From NCBI RefSeq assembly GCF_021134715.1, contig NC_060021.1, positions 2,170,001 through 2,234,000 on the forward strand: a stretch of 64,000 nucleotides of DNA. The letters are read 5' to 3'. Numbering within the stretch: position 1 is the stretch's first letter; each line of letters begins with the position of its first letter. Of the stretch, positions 33,741-44,936 are shown in pieces. Below the pieces are notes generated by a model. That model saw nothing but the letters and a program-made list of their open reading frames with translations, ran no database searches and was not told where the DNA came from. Made by a program: the position numbers and the translations under genes. The DNA is from Daphnia pulex. Its lineage: Eukaryota; Arthropoda; Branchiopoda; Diplostraca; Daphniidae.

Positions 33741-36208
33741 TTAGTGGTGAGTGCTGGACTGCGTTTCATTCACGTTGAAAAAATGGTTAAAATGGAGGCC
33801 GTACTGCTGCCATCGATCAAATAATTTGAGTGGGCGAACAGGCCAGTATTTTTGGGAGCGCAATGTAGCTGCGTCCATTTGGATACGATCCAATTTCTCG
33901 AAAAGGGGCAAAAGTTTTTGTTCCATCCACTCGGATATCGTGTGAACGTCAAAGATGTTCTTCAGTATGTCCATTGTCTGCTTAGCTACTGCGTTGAGAC
34001 TGCCCGACAGGTAAGGCAAGTCGCGCAAAAGCTCATCAATACGAGCTGGGCTACTGTAGTTGTGCCGGACGCTGTAATCCGTCAGCCAACCCTTACGTTT
34101 GGTAGTCAATATGACATATTCTTCAATCTAGAATTAAATTCGAATGTTATTTTAAAAGGTTCTTTCAGTTCTGAATCGTAGGGAGGACTTACCTCTTTTT
34201 CGAGCCGGAGGATTCGGGCCGTGCTTTTGAAGAAAGGTGCACCTGGAAAGAAACACATGGTCATCTTTTCGTGCAGAAAACGATCAGATCGACTTATCCG
34301 CAGATCAGGAATCTTTTCATATCGCGGAGCCTTTTGGCAAGATAAGGCTTTATAAAGTGATGGCGCCAGTGATTGATTGTAATATCCTATGGGACCGAAA
34401 AAGAAGCTGTTGAAATTCGCAATTAACAGATGCAAAAATAAAATGGAATCACCTCTGGATGTAGTCAACAAGTTGACCGCTAAAGAAGGGATGGATGCCG
34501 GTAATAATTCGCATAGATTACTGAAGTGGTCGTAACGCTGCCATCCAGTTATGGCTATGCCTCGGAGTCCTTGCCGGAACTTTGGACTCTCCGTCCGTCC
34601 AACGTCTAACCAATTGAGATTGTTCTCCAAATGTCGAGAAATGTCGGGGACTATCAGAGTTTCTCCGAATGCGCCTTTGAATGAGCTGGATATCCAAAAC
34701 GATGGGAAAACTTGGGCGTATCGATCAAAAACATACGACCCTGCAAATCGATAGACATCTTCCGCGTAGACCTGAATGAATTTACAAATTATTCTCTGCA
34801 ATGAGTTAACCAAATTATTCTCTGCAATTACCCAAACCATAGGTTCTACTATATCTCCTAATTTGGCATCATCCAGTGTCGCAGCGGTCATGTGTCTCAA
34901 CATATCGTCCCAAATGATGGGTTTGACTTTATACTTGTTGTTGACGTAGGAGGCCACTCGGTGAACGTGAGATAGGAAAAGATCATCTTTAGGCTTTAGG
35001 GAACAGATTGCGCACTCGGCCATGTGAAACACTTCATCACATCCGATATGCAGATACTTGATTCCTTCGTGCATTGACATAATCTGTTCCAAGAGAATGC
35101 ACACAAAAAAAGAAGAGGGTGAATAATAAATTTAGGAAAGGAGCCAAATGCTCACGTACTTGATCGACGAGATTCTGAATTAATACAAAAGATTCATTTT
35201 GTGATGGACACACCGCCTGCGGTACAGCGGGATTTTCTCTCAAATGAGAAAACTGAGGCAACTTGAGGGCATACTCCAAGTGCCCAAAGGTCTGTACGAG
35301 TGGTATCACTTCTAATTTGTACGCTTCGGCTACATTCAACAACGATCGAATCTAAAATGACAGCAAGTATTGATTAAGCGACAAAATAAAAGAAATACAA
35401 ATTATTGCTTAGTTCTTACTTCTGCTCTAGTATAGTGATTAGAAGCCGAAATCGATTTTAAATCTCCTTCATAGGGAAACATGTCTTCATACTCTATGAG
35501 AAGTCCTGTGCCTCCGAGTTGCACAATAAGGGGGATGAGTTGTTGCAAATAGTCTATTTTAGGAGGGGCGCCTTTCAGATCAAAGTGAACGAGTCGCCGA
35601 TCTGGAACGAAGACCGGATTATCCTTTTGAGTAACTGACGCTGAATCTTGAGATAAGTAGACATTTGATGGCAATTGACCCACAGGTCTTACAAAACCTT
35701 GGGTTTCCACTGCAGATATATCACCTAAAGAAATTTAGTTAAAAGTTCTATCAATACCAGACTAGAAAAAACGTATTTGACTATTTATACCTCTAGCAAC
35801 TGGACTATCAGGTATGTAATTTGGGACTTTCTGGTGATAGTAGATTGGCCCAGAATTAATTATACTTTCCAAATTCTGCGTTGCAAAGGCTTGATAATTC
35901 TTGACAGGCTGACCTCCATCTGTGCTTATCACTGAAGATTCGGTGTGAGGAAGGAACTGAACACTATCGGTCCAATCACTGTCTCCATTAGAAGATTGCA
36001 GATCACCAGTCTCTTTGCTTGAGGGTGTTTCTGATTTCCCTCTTGATGTGAGAGCATTGCTTGAAACATCATGGTAAAAAGGAGCCTTGACTAGATCCGG
36101 ATGAAGTTTGAGTGCCACCAACACCATCACTGCACACACCAAAAGCACAGAAACGAACAAACATTTGCACTGCCTCAACGAGAAGAGATTTCGTATTAAA
36201 CGTGCCAT
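33741..36208 (-). CDS. HEXD: Hexosaminidase D-like, GH20 family, with N-terminal membrane anchor
   Basis: GH20 enzymes remove terminal N-acetylhexosamine by substrate-assisted catalysis. Coding exons 36208-35791, 35724-35420, 35351-35160, 35083-34832, 34771-34453, 34386-34193 and 34127-33741 join in phase to 2067 bases, 688 residues. Residues about 13-35 form a membrane segment ([17 protein letters not shown]) after a short basic start, giving a type II anchor; a low-complexity stem follows. The catalytic domain shows [26 protein letters not shown] and the GH20 acid pair in [10 protein letters not shown]. Human HEXD is about 490-590 residues and lacks this anchor, so a Golgi or surface location is inferred here. 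A 5' UTR intron acceptor lies just upstream (CCACAG near 36245). The exon 6 acceptor is the least certain boundary: the nearest upstream AG would cause a stop. Confidence 0.9.
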
Positions 36209-36975
36209 GATCCTTGGTTTTAGTCTGACATCCTTTCGATTTATCTGTGGAATGAAATACAACAAAAGTGATAAGGGATACAGGAAATGGGTAAAACAAA
36301 GAGCCAAATTTTGTCCACTTGGACTCTGTTTGTATACTAGTCTATGTGTGTGTATGAATTATGAGCATGCAAGGCGGCAATCAAGATCCACTTACCCCAC
36401 CAAGCAGACCAAAACAATGATTTTAAGCAGGAACAAAATAAAGTTTTTGTTGTAGGCTAACTGTTTCTCTCTCTGAAGCTGAAGAGCTACTACATCAAAG
36501 AGCCAAAGCCTTCACAGTCTAGGTTCGACATTTAGCGTAAATAAAAGGTCGGAAAAGCTCACAAACAGTAAGTAATTCTGAGACGTGAATCAGAATAATA
36601 AACGTCCTTCGAGTATCATTTTCACCGAATCGGATTCTGCGCCCTAACTCAACAAGACGGAAGTTGAGAGGAAAGGGAAACACAGTAGACTCGTAGCTTT
36701 TTCGTCTGTACTGTTAGCTAGGGAGCGTTGACACGCAGAGTATTGAAAAGCTACTATGCTTTCAAAAAGTCAAACCCTCCACAGGACCGGGAAAAATAGA
36801 AAACTAAAGAAAATTTGAGCCGCTTGTCCGGTGAATTGTTCTCTTTAGTTTCCTTCCTTTTGATTTGGGAAAGCTTATTTAGAAAAGCATTTTTTATTTT
36901 TATTTATTTATGGACCGTGACCAATGTCGTGTCTCATGAAGTGGCTTCAGTCATGCAAAAACAAATTCTTTTGAA
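36209..36975. other. HEXD 5' UTR and promoter region
   Basis: An acceptor-like CCACAG (minus strand, near 36245) implies a spliced 5' leader. No TATA box or recognisable binding site was found. The P-like element begins at its outer edge. Confidence 0.4.
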
Positions 36976-37213
36976 GTCTACAACAGAGCTATAGATACCT
37001 GGTCAGTTCATGGCTGTGTTGGCTTCCCTATCCCGGTTTCAGGGTAAACGTAAGCCGATTTTCAGGGGGGTTTAGGGCGGAGCCTGTCAGAAGTTGTGAA
37101 GTGGAAACTTTAAAAAGAGCCATCTAGTGATAAGACGTTGACTTTCAATGAATGATTTCGGCGACCATTTTTGTGTATTACGTGAAAGAAGCCTAACCTT
37201 AATTTCTGTAAAA

Positions 37214-37414
37214 ATGGTTGGCAGGTGTGCAGTTCCTGGTTGTAAAACAACGTATTACAAGTGAACTCTAAAAGAAAATGGTGTTACTTTGTTTGCAGTT
37301 CCTAAAACTTCATTATCAAAATGGCAAGAACTAATTCCATGTAGTAATTTGACGAGCACCTCACGTATTTGCTCCCGTCATTTTGACGAAAGTGACTTTA
37401 AATCAGGAAATTAA
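37214..37414 (+). pseudogene. THAP zinc-finger domain remnant
   Basis: THAP is a C2CH zinc-dependent DNA-binding domain. From the ATG at 37214 the frame reads MVGRCAVPGC (first two cysteines), then FAVPKTSLSKWQELI (conserved proline and tryptophan), then ICSRHFDESDF (C-x2-H). A TGA at 37262-37264, 16 codons in, interrupts it, and the frame ends soon after the domain. This is most likely the transposase N-terminus of the surrounding element. Confidence 0.85.
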
Positions 37415-37504
37415 ATGAAATGGGTCGCTGGTATTATCATTAAATTCAATTTTTTTTGTCTTTCGTGCTGATTACGTCATCATTCACGTTTTTATTTGTA
37501 TTCA

Positions 37505-38146
37505 GGCTTTCAGGGGTCCAAATCATGCTGCTGATTTTATTCTAACGCGCCGGTTGAGAGACCAAGCAAATGGCCAAAAGATTTTAAATGAAGATACCAA
37601 AAAACCTATCCTTCAGTTTGTCGGTATCCAACGGCGTAAGGGGGATGAATGGGCTATTCCAGGCGTGAGTCTTTTTTAAAATAATAGAGCATAACATTTT
37701 TTGGTTTCACTGACTGAATTGTGAAATAGGGCATCCTTGGTTGATGCTGGAGAAGATCCTGCTCATGCTGCTCAGAGAGAATTTTTAGAAGAAGCTATGG
37801 ATAGTGAAAATTTAGAACAAAACGAACTAGAAGATATCATGAAACTAGTCAAGGGAATGTTTGATCAAGGGCTATTGGTAAAAAAACTTAACTAACAAGT
37901 TAAAATTTGTGTTTAATTTGGTAATATGATTTTTAAGATATATCAAGGTTACGTTGATGACTCCAGAAATACAGACAATGCATGGATTGCCATGCTGAAT
38001 TTCAAGAGGTCGATCATTGCCATTTGAAAGCTGGAAGTGATGCGAAAAATGAAGCATGGATAAAGATAACATCATCATTGAATCTTTTCGCTAGTCACAT
38101 TGATTTGATAGAAGCTGTTGCTAATCGTCATCAAGCCCACTGGTGA
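37505..38146 (+). pseudogene. NUDT9 (ADP-ribose pyrophosphatase) gene fragment
   Basis: NUDT9 hydrolyses ADP-ribose to AMP and ribose 5-phosphate in mitochondria. The pieces read GPNHAADFILTRRLRD, then PILQFVGIQRRKGDEWAIPG, then a Nudix box with QREFLEEAMDS, then YQGYVDDSRNTDNAWIA and finally ASHIDLIEAVANRHQAHW with a stop at about 38146. Two introns with splice-like ends separate them (about 37664-37728 and 37879-37938). A frame change near 37995 and the missing N-terminal third make it non-functional. Retained introns mean capture at DNA level, inside the inverted-repeat element. Confidence 0.85.
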
Positions 38147-38840
38147 AGTGTAATGTTGTATAATATTCAATAATTGTTTTTCTTATTGAATAACCTGCGA
38201 TCATCGAACTTGCAATAATAAAAACTATGAACTTCATAAGAAAGTTGTTGGTCAACGCGAAGGTTATTTTCAAAATAGTGTATTCTGCCCCCAAGTCGAA
38301 GTAAGAACGGATTGCTTTACGGAGGAAACATAATCAAAAAGTAGAGGTGACAGCAGCATTAGTTTTCATCGAATCGAGCGAACAACTTTGTTTCCAATAG
38401 AAACAAAGGAGTGAAAGTACTGTAGGGTAATAATAGAAGTGATCAAGACCACAAGAGGAATTCGAGAGAATTGATGGTGACATTGGTTCTAACCAAGAAG
38501 AATGATTATCGAAACAGAAGTGCAAACGTTACCAAAAGAAATGAATCACTTTTTCTTAAGGACACTTAGAAAGATAGGACACTTAGATAAGACTAAGAGG
38601 TTTGACAGTTGGATACTTCTACCTTTTTATTATTGTTCACTTCTTGTAGAAAAGTAAGCTGTGATTGGCCAATGAGTTTTTCATAGACCCTTCCTGATTG
38701 GCTGGCTTCACGTAGTAGCTGACACACTCACTAGAGGCGCTTTTTAAAGTTTCCAAATCGGCTTACGTTTACCCTGAAACCGGGATAGGGAAGCCAACAC
38801 AGCCATGAACTGACCAGGTATCTATAGCTCTGGTCTACAA

Positions 38841-40597
38841 TAACACAACAACAAGAAAAGTGGCGCCAATATTGAAAAGGAAATCAGATAAACACATTAC
38901 ACAATTTTAAAAAAAATGCCAGCTATCATCATGTTTCAAACACAACTCACTGAATGTTTTTCTGGACAAATAAATCGCCCATGTCGAGAAGACGAAGATT
39001 CTCACATTCTGTATTTGTTTACACGTATCTCAGCAGTGAAACCACAAATATTAAATATACAAAAATGTAGGAATTAATTGGAAAATGCTGTTATTTATTT
39101 TTTAACATATTTACGCAGTCATGGAGTACGACTCGTCGACAGTGTTCGTTTTAATAAAAAAGGAACAAAGTCGCGTACCCCGTAACTACTCAAAAGTGTG
39201 AACGAAGCTTTAAGCAGCACGCAACCTGACGCAACTATACGCATAAAATAAATTCTTTAATACGTTTGATGGCGCGCATAAAGGTGGAAGACTAATAAGT
39301 GCTAGAGAATGTGTCCCTTTATAGGAACGTTTTCCTTTTTTTTTCAGCTATATTTAACTGAACTTATTATTATACCTACTAATAATAAAGCATCTGGATT
39401 ATAAATGCAGACGTATATGTGTCCCCTCTGGCAGTGTTCAGACGTGGTTGCCACCTTAGGAGATTATTACAGAGCAGCTTTTTAAAAAAAATACTGAAAA
39501 GGAATTTCCTACTACATGCTACAAACACGCTTTAGCTTTTATTTAAATTTTAATGCCTTTTTTATGAAACTCGTCCGACCAGTTTGTACTTTCGGCTGCC
39601 CGATAGTGGCCATCAGTTAACCTATAGAATGATAATAAATGACTAAGAGTTCGTCAAGTTTCAATACTTATCAGAACCTTTAAAAAGTGAAAAATGTGAA
39701 TAAGATAAGCAAATTTCATCCACCGCGATGGAGTTCAACAAGATAAATAAACTATTAGATCAAAGTTGCGCTTTACACGTTGGAATGATCAGTCTAGTGG
39801 TCCATTGAACATCGAAATTAACAATCAACGTAGCTCGCCAACTTGACATTGATCAACGGGAATACATTTACGCTATTCAAGGCCGTTAGAATAATGTGAT
39901 CTGCATCAATCTGTCTACGTCAACCTATAAATGGAGAAAATAATGAAAAAGAAATAATCGAAATGATCTTACTCTCAAATATTTCATGTTGCTGGCAGGT
40001 TAATATGGACGATATAATGGAAGTATATACTTGACGAACCCTTTCAGCTGACTAATAAAGGTAAAGTGTTTCATTTGAGAAACTTGACTACTGATCACAT
40101 TGACATTGAAGCTATTTCCTTCGATTATAAAGCAGCTGTAAAACAGCTGCCGCAAACATTTTTTCAAAACAGTTGTGATGACGTACATGGGGTACATGCA
40201 GGTTCAAATTTAAATGACATGTTCTAGTGGTGGTCCATTTGGAAAATGTTGGCAAATGGTTTATGTTCAGCTAACTTTTTTTGTTAAACTCAACTTAATA
40301 ATGATACAGCACAGAAAGATGAGTCATATTGTCGTGTTTGTAGCATAAGATAAGGGGACCAAAGATCTGTCACGGTGTATGGTGTAACACGTAGACGCAC
40401 CTACCCTTATCGGGCTTATCACAAAGTGGGCATTTTTGAGGCGCTGGACAATTTTGTTATCGCTTTAAAAAATCCAGGGCAATTTCAGTTTGACTCGTCT
40501 TTTGCTCTGTTCTCGTTGCTTCATTATTCAATTTCCTTAAAAATTACAAAGCTGGTAATTCATTTGAATTGTAAATCAACCCACATCACCTCCAGCT
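38841..40597. other. Intergenic, upstream of the kinase-ankyrin gene
   Basis: AT-rich sequence with no recognised gene or repeat. An 82-codon frame at 40375-40623 overlaps the true start of the kinase gene in another frame and is probably chance. Confidence 0.4.
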
Positions 40598-42907
40598 ATG
40601 AAAGTGCAGTACGACGAAGATAACATTCTGGGCCGTGGGTGCTACTCCATCGTCTTCCGCGGGACTTTTAATCGCCAACCGGTGGCCGTCAAGAGAATCC
40701 AGTTGATTGACGCCAGAGGTAACGGAGAGGATGAAGCCGATTTGGCCAGTCTTCATCACCCGAACGTCGCCAAACTCTTACATTCAGAAAGCGACACGCA
40801 TTTCAAGTACTACGCCCTGGAATTATGCGCCGCCTCGCTGGATCAGCTCTTCCTCAGCGATCAGGATCCCAAGAAATACCGCGGAGCGATGCCGCCCTAC
40901 GATCTCATCGTCATACTCCAACTGGCCACCGGCCTCGAGTACATCCATTCCAAAGATCTGGTCCACGGCGACGTCCGCCCAGAAAATGTCTTGATCTCGG
41001 CGGGCACGGCCGGCAGCCGTCAGAGAGTTCTCCTGAAATGGGCCGATTTCGGACTGTGTCGGGCAGAAGAGACGAGCGAAAAATGGAAGAGATCCAACTG
41101 GGTGGCACCCGAAATGATTGATCAGGCAGAAAACGAAAGTCGTCGTCATATCCATCGACTAGTGCGGACGGATACCGTGGAGAGTGACATCTTCTCCGAA
41201 GGTTGCGTGTTCTTCTACTTCCTAATGGGCGGGATCCATCCGTTCGGTCCTCACTGGGAAATCACCTCGAACGTCGTCAAAAATAAACCCGTCAATTTCA
41301 AAAGTAATACTATTAAGTTTATCATTTTCAACTGAATATTAATTTTTGATTAAATTCACTTACTATTTTGAAATCACAGAATTGTTGAACGGACATTTTG
41401 CTCGTGCCATCATTCAGATGATGCTGGAACCGGAGCCGGAGGATCGTTTGACGTCGGCAGAAGTCGTCCAGCAGCTGAGCGTCATCATGAAGCCTCAAGA
41501 GGTGATGAATAATGATTATGATGATGATGATGACGAACAGGTTACTAAAATTATTTTCATCATTAAAAAATGAATATAACCAATAACTTCATGAATATAA
41601 TTTTACGAATATAACCAATTAACCAATATAACTTCAAATACCTTTTATCAAATTTCTACTTTTGACGTACCTAGTTTCAACAAAGAGGACTAGAACTGTT
41701 GGAATTATGCGCCAACCCCGATCCGGATGTCGAACAAATTTGCCAGTTGATTGACGAAGGTGTCGACCTCAACTGCACCGGAGAAGAGGGCATGACGCCG
41801 TTGCTCTTGCTCTGCCGCTGGAACCAAACCGAACAACTTCACACCTGTCTAAAACTGCTGCTGGTCGAACGAAAGCATCAGTACACTCCGGTTGACGTCA
41901 ATTGTCGCGACAATAACGGCTGGAACGCACTCCTATTCCTTTGCCGCCATTATCCCAGGGAAGACCTGTTTGAAATTGTCGATTTGCTTATCCGGCACGG
42001 CATCCAAGTCAATTGCAAGAACGAAGATGGGGAGAATGCCCTTCTCTTTCTCTGCCAATATTACTCCAACGACAATTTGATCGATATAGTCCAACTCTTG
42101 ATCGAAAAAGATATCGAAATCGACGGCTGTGACAACAACGGCTGGAACGCCCTGCTTTACTTGTCCTTACATTATTCCAATGAAAATTTGATCGACATTG
42201 TCGATTTGCTCATTCACCGCGGCATCAACGTGAATTGCACCAACAACTACGGCAACAACGCTTTGCGCTACCTGTGCCAGTATTACTCCAAAGATAATTT
42301 AGTCAGCATTGTCCAGCTCTTGCTACGAAACGGCATCGACGTCAACTGCAGAAATAATTACGGAAACGACGCTCTCAGATACCTGTGCCAGTACTACAGC
42401 AGGGACGACCTGGTGGCCATCATTCAACTGTTGATTGAGCACGGGATCGACTTGAAGATCAGAAATCACGAAGGCTGGAACGCTCTTTTGACCGTGTGTC
42501 AGTATTATCTCAATGACAATCTTGTCGACGTCGTCCAATTGTTGATTCAGCACGGAATCGACGTCAACGGGAAGAACAAGGACGGCTGGAACGCTTTAAT
42601 GCTGCTGTGTCGCTATTACGCCAATGAGCATTTGATTGACATTGTCCAGTTGCTCATTGAGAAAGGCATCGATTTGAACAGCAGAACATTGAACGGATCC
42701 AACGCCCTTTTAATTTTGTGTGCCAACTACCCGAAAGATAATTTGATCGCCATCGTGAAATTATTGACCCGACACGGGATTGACGCCCATTGCAAGGACA
42801 GTGATGGGGGCAATGCAGTCAGATACGTGCGACGCTGGTACAAAGGTGCCAACGTTTTGGAAATAACTCAATTGTTGATTAACAACGGTTGCATTTGCGA
42901 AACTTGA
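40598..42907 (+). CDS. IRE1-like protein kinase with C-terminal ankyrin repeats, no RNase domain
   Basis: Exons 40598-41303, 41380-41540 and 41675-42907 join in phase to 2100 bases, 699 residues. The first 280 residues are a protein kinase close to the IRE1/RNase L group. The glycine loop is LGRGCYSIV, the lysine motif VAVKRI, the catalytic loop HGDVRPENV (glycine instead of the usual arginine, arginine instead of lysine two after D) and the magnesium motif ADFGL; the C-lobe ends at EDRLTSAEVV. An acidic run (DDDDD) leads into about ten ankyrin-like repeats of about 37 residues (pattern GWNALLFLCRHY then IVDLLIRHGI). The KEN ribonuclease domain that follows the kinase in IRE1 and RNase L is absent. 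Domain order is the reverse of RNase L. Activity is uncertain given the altered catalytic loop. Role unknown; signalling is an inference. Confidence 0.9.
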
Positions 42908-44155
42908 ACTGTGTATTAATAATTGCAATAAATATATTTCGTGAACTAGAATACGGAAGGGTGGGCTTTTTTCGTTTTAAGGATGTGTCTTTTTAATTAA
43001 AACCCCCTTCTAAGCAATTTTTTAATTGTCTCCGCAGGAAGGTACTACGAAAAACTATAAATTAAAGATGCCTGGAAATAAACCATACTATTTGTCCATT
43101 GGAATTAGGAAAATTAATTGAAATTCTGTTGAAATTCATTTACATTTTCCTGTAAAAGTGTCCGGTGGGTCATTGTGTGTTTGAATCAGTGCATTCAAAT
43201 TCGTAGCGGTGGCGACAGGAACTAGAAAACCGTTTTTGGCGACTAGCAGACAACTAGTTTTGTTTGAATTAATGGCGGCGGCGATCGGAAACTAGAAACT
43301 ACATAACTGTTTTTATTTTATTTTTTTTTGCTAGAATCCCAACAAGAAAATTTCTACAGGAAAACTACGATCTAATTTTTGGGCGACTAGAATCTCTACG
43401 AAAAATTTAAAAATGAACTATCTCATCCTCTTCTTTTCTCTATTAAATTTTAACCTGTAATTGGTGTGGGGAAATCTACTAACTTTATTTTTTACTGGAA
43501 ACACATTTTGAATTAATTCACTATCATGAGTTTTTCACCTTTTGCTTTAGTTGGCTGATGAACAGAATTTTTGCTGGTGCAACAATACAAGAATTTAAAC
43601 TTCCAAATCTATTCTTTAATCTAATTTTATGATTGCAATAAAAAATTGTCTCTTTGCTATCGCTTTTTTTGGAAGGCTATATAGATTTCAACCTTTGTTT
43701 ATTTCTGTTTTTTCGCACGACACATGTTATTTGAATGACATAAAAAATATCACAGGTACTTTCCTTGGTACATAGACCTAATAACATACGTGAAAAAAAA
43801 CGGTTGTTCGCTTCCTTCGCTTCTAATAATAAACCAACAGCCATTTAATTATCCTTTAGATCGTTGACGCTTAAATAACTGCGAATTGCGTCAGCGTAAA
43901 TTTACCACCCGAAAAAGCAATAAAAGTAAGCATTTGGTAGAAATTATTTTTTATTGGTTAAAATTTGATTTTCTGTTAGCAATAAAAATGTTTATTTTAT
44001 CAAAGATTGTTTTTCTTATGGATTTCAGATGGCTGGAAATTTCCATCTTGAATATAGTTCTGACTTGAGGAATGAAAAAATTGAATTAAAAATGAAAAAT
44101 TGAAATGGAGAAACCTGAGAAAAAATGTTTGTTGCTATGCAAAAATATGCAAACG
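42908..44155. other. Intergenic
   Basis: AT-rich DNA after the kinase gene (polyadenylation-like AATAAA near 42927). No gene recognised. Confidence 0.4.
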
Positions 44156-44170
44156 AAATGCAACGAAGTT

Positions 44171-44513
44171 TAAATAAGCTATTGCCTTTTCCAGCTCGTC
44201 TGCTCTCGTTCTGCCCTCGCTCTCTTCCTTCTCTCTTCTCCGTCTTCATGCCGGTCTTACCTTCTCCCTGTCACTCGCCAATGCGCAAAACCTATACGAT
44301 ATCTCTTAAATGATTTCTTGCTCCTTCTTTGTGACTTCAAAACCTCTGTACCAACGTGCTGTTTTATTCTGCTCCCGTATAGTTTTAAACTGATTGTATA
44401 GCTTTGTAATAATTTTATATGTTAATCACAACGACACATGAGCACTGTAACTGTATGGTCTGAGCCAAGGCAACACTCAAAACTGAGTAGGCCTTTCAAT
44501 AAAAAAAAAAAAA
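44171..44513 (+). mobile_element. 5'-truncated non-LTR retroelement copy with poly(A) tail
   Basis: A 15-bp target duplication AAATGCAACGAAGTT flanks the insert (44156-44170 and 44514-44528; the A-rich side overlaps the tail). The insert ends CCTTTCAATAAAAAA and an A run, the signature of target-primed reverse transcription. The 343-bp body has no clear coding frame and could be the 3' UTR of a Jockey-like element or a retroposed transcript. Confidence 0.82.
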
Positions 44514-44528
44514 AAATGCAACGAAGTT

Positions 44529-44936
44529 CGTAATTTCACCACCCCAATTGCGCAATTCTGCAATTTGAATTTCCGCATTTTACCTTTCGCCTCTCCCCCC
44601 TCCCAAAGTCAATAATATCGATAATGTAGCATCGTGTAATTGTAAATGACATTTAATTATATTTGTAAAATGTGCGAAAATATCAAATGTACCGGAAAAC
44701 ATTAAATATAATGTAATAAAATTCAAAATTATATTAGTAAAGCGCAATTGAATCTGCCAATCTACTGTTGCCAACCAAACCGAGTGGCTCAATGTAATAT
44801 AAAAGAGGACCACTAGCCAGTAGAAAGTCATTGAAATTTCACAGTTTCTTTTCCCTCTGAAAGTTAACAAACTTATTTCCACAGTGATTCAGAGAGTTTG
44901 AATTAGTTTGAAGTATTTTAAGATTCCGCCTTGACA
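44529..44936. other. Upstream region of the KH gene
   Basis: AT-rich sequence upstream of the KH gene start. AATATAAAAG near 44797-44806 could serve as a TATA-like element about 130 bp upstream of the start codon. No other signal is clear. Confidence 0.35.

Larger units (their letters stand above)
36984..38832 (+). mobile_element. P-like DNA element with THAP remnant and captured NUDT9 fragment
   Basis: The 1849-bp unit begins CAGAGCTATAGATACCTGG and ends with its exact complement. It is flanked by a perfect 8-bp target duplication GTCTACAA (36976-36983 and 38833-38840). The inverted ends match without visible error for about 70 bp; after roughly 46 extra bases in the left arm they match again around TGGAAACTTTAAAAAG. 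The 8-bp duplication fits P and hAT elements, and the THAP domain inside favours the P superfamily, whose transposases begin with THAP. No transposase catalytic domain remains; its place is taken by NUDT9 gene sequence. It is non-autonomous. Confidence 0.88.

Noticed and set aside
36108-36455. Plus-strand open frame of 115 codons opposite HEXD exon 1
   Set aside because: Antisense shadow running into the 5' UTR; no recognisable protein features.
40375-40623. Plus-strand frame overlapping the kinase start
   Set aside because: Different frame from the kinase, no similarity, probably promoter or leader sequence.
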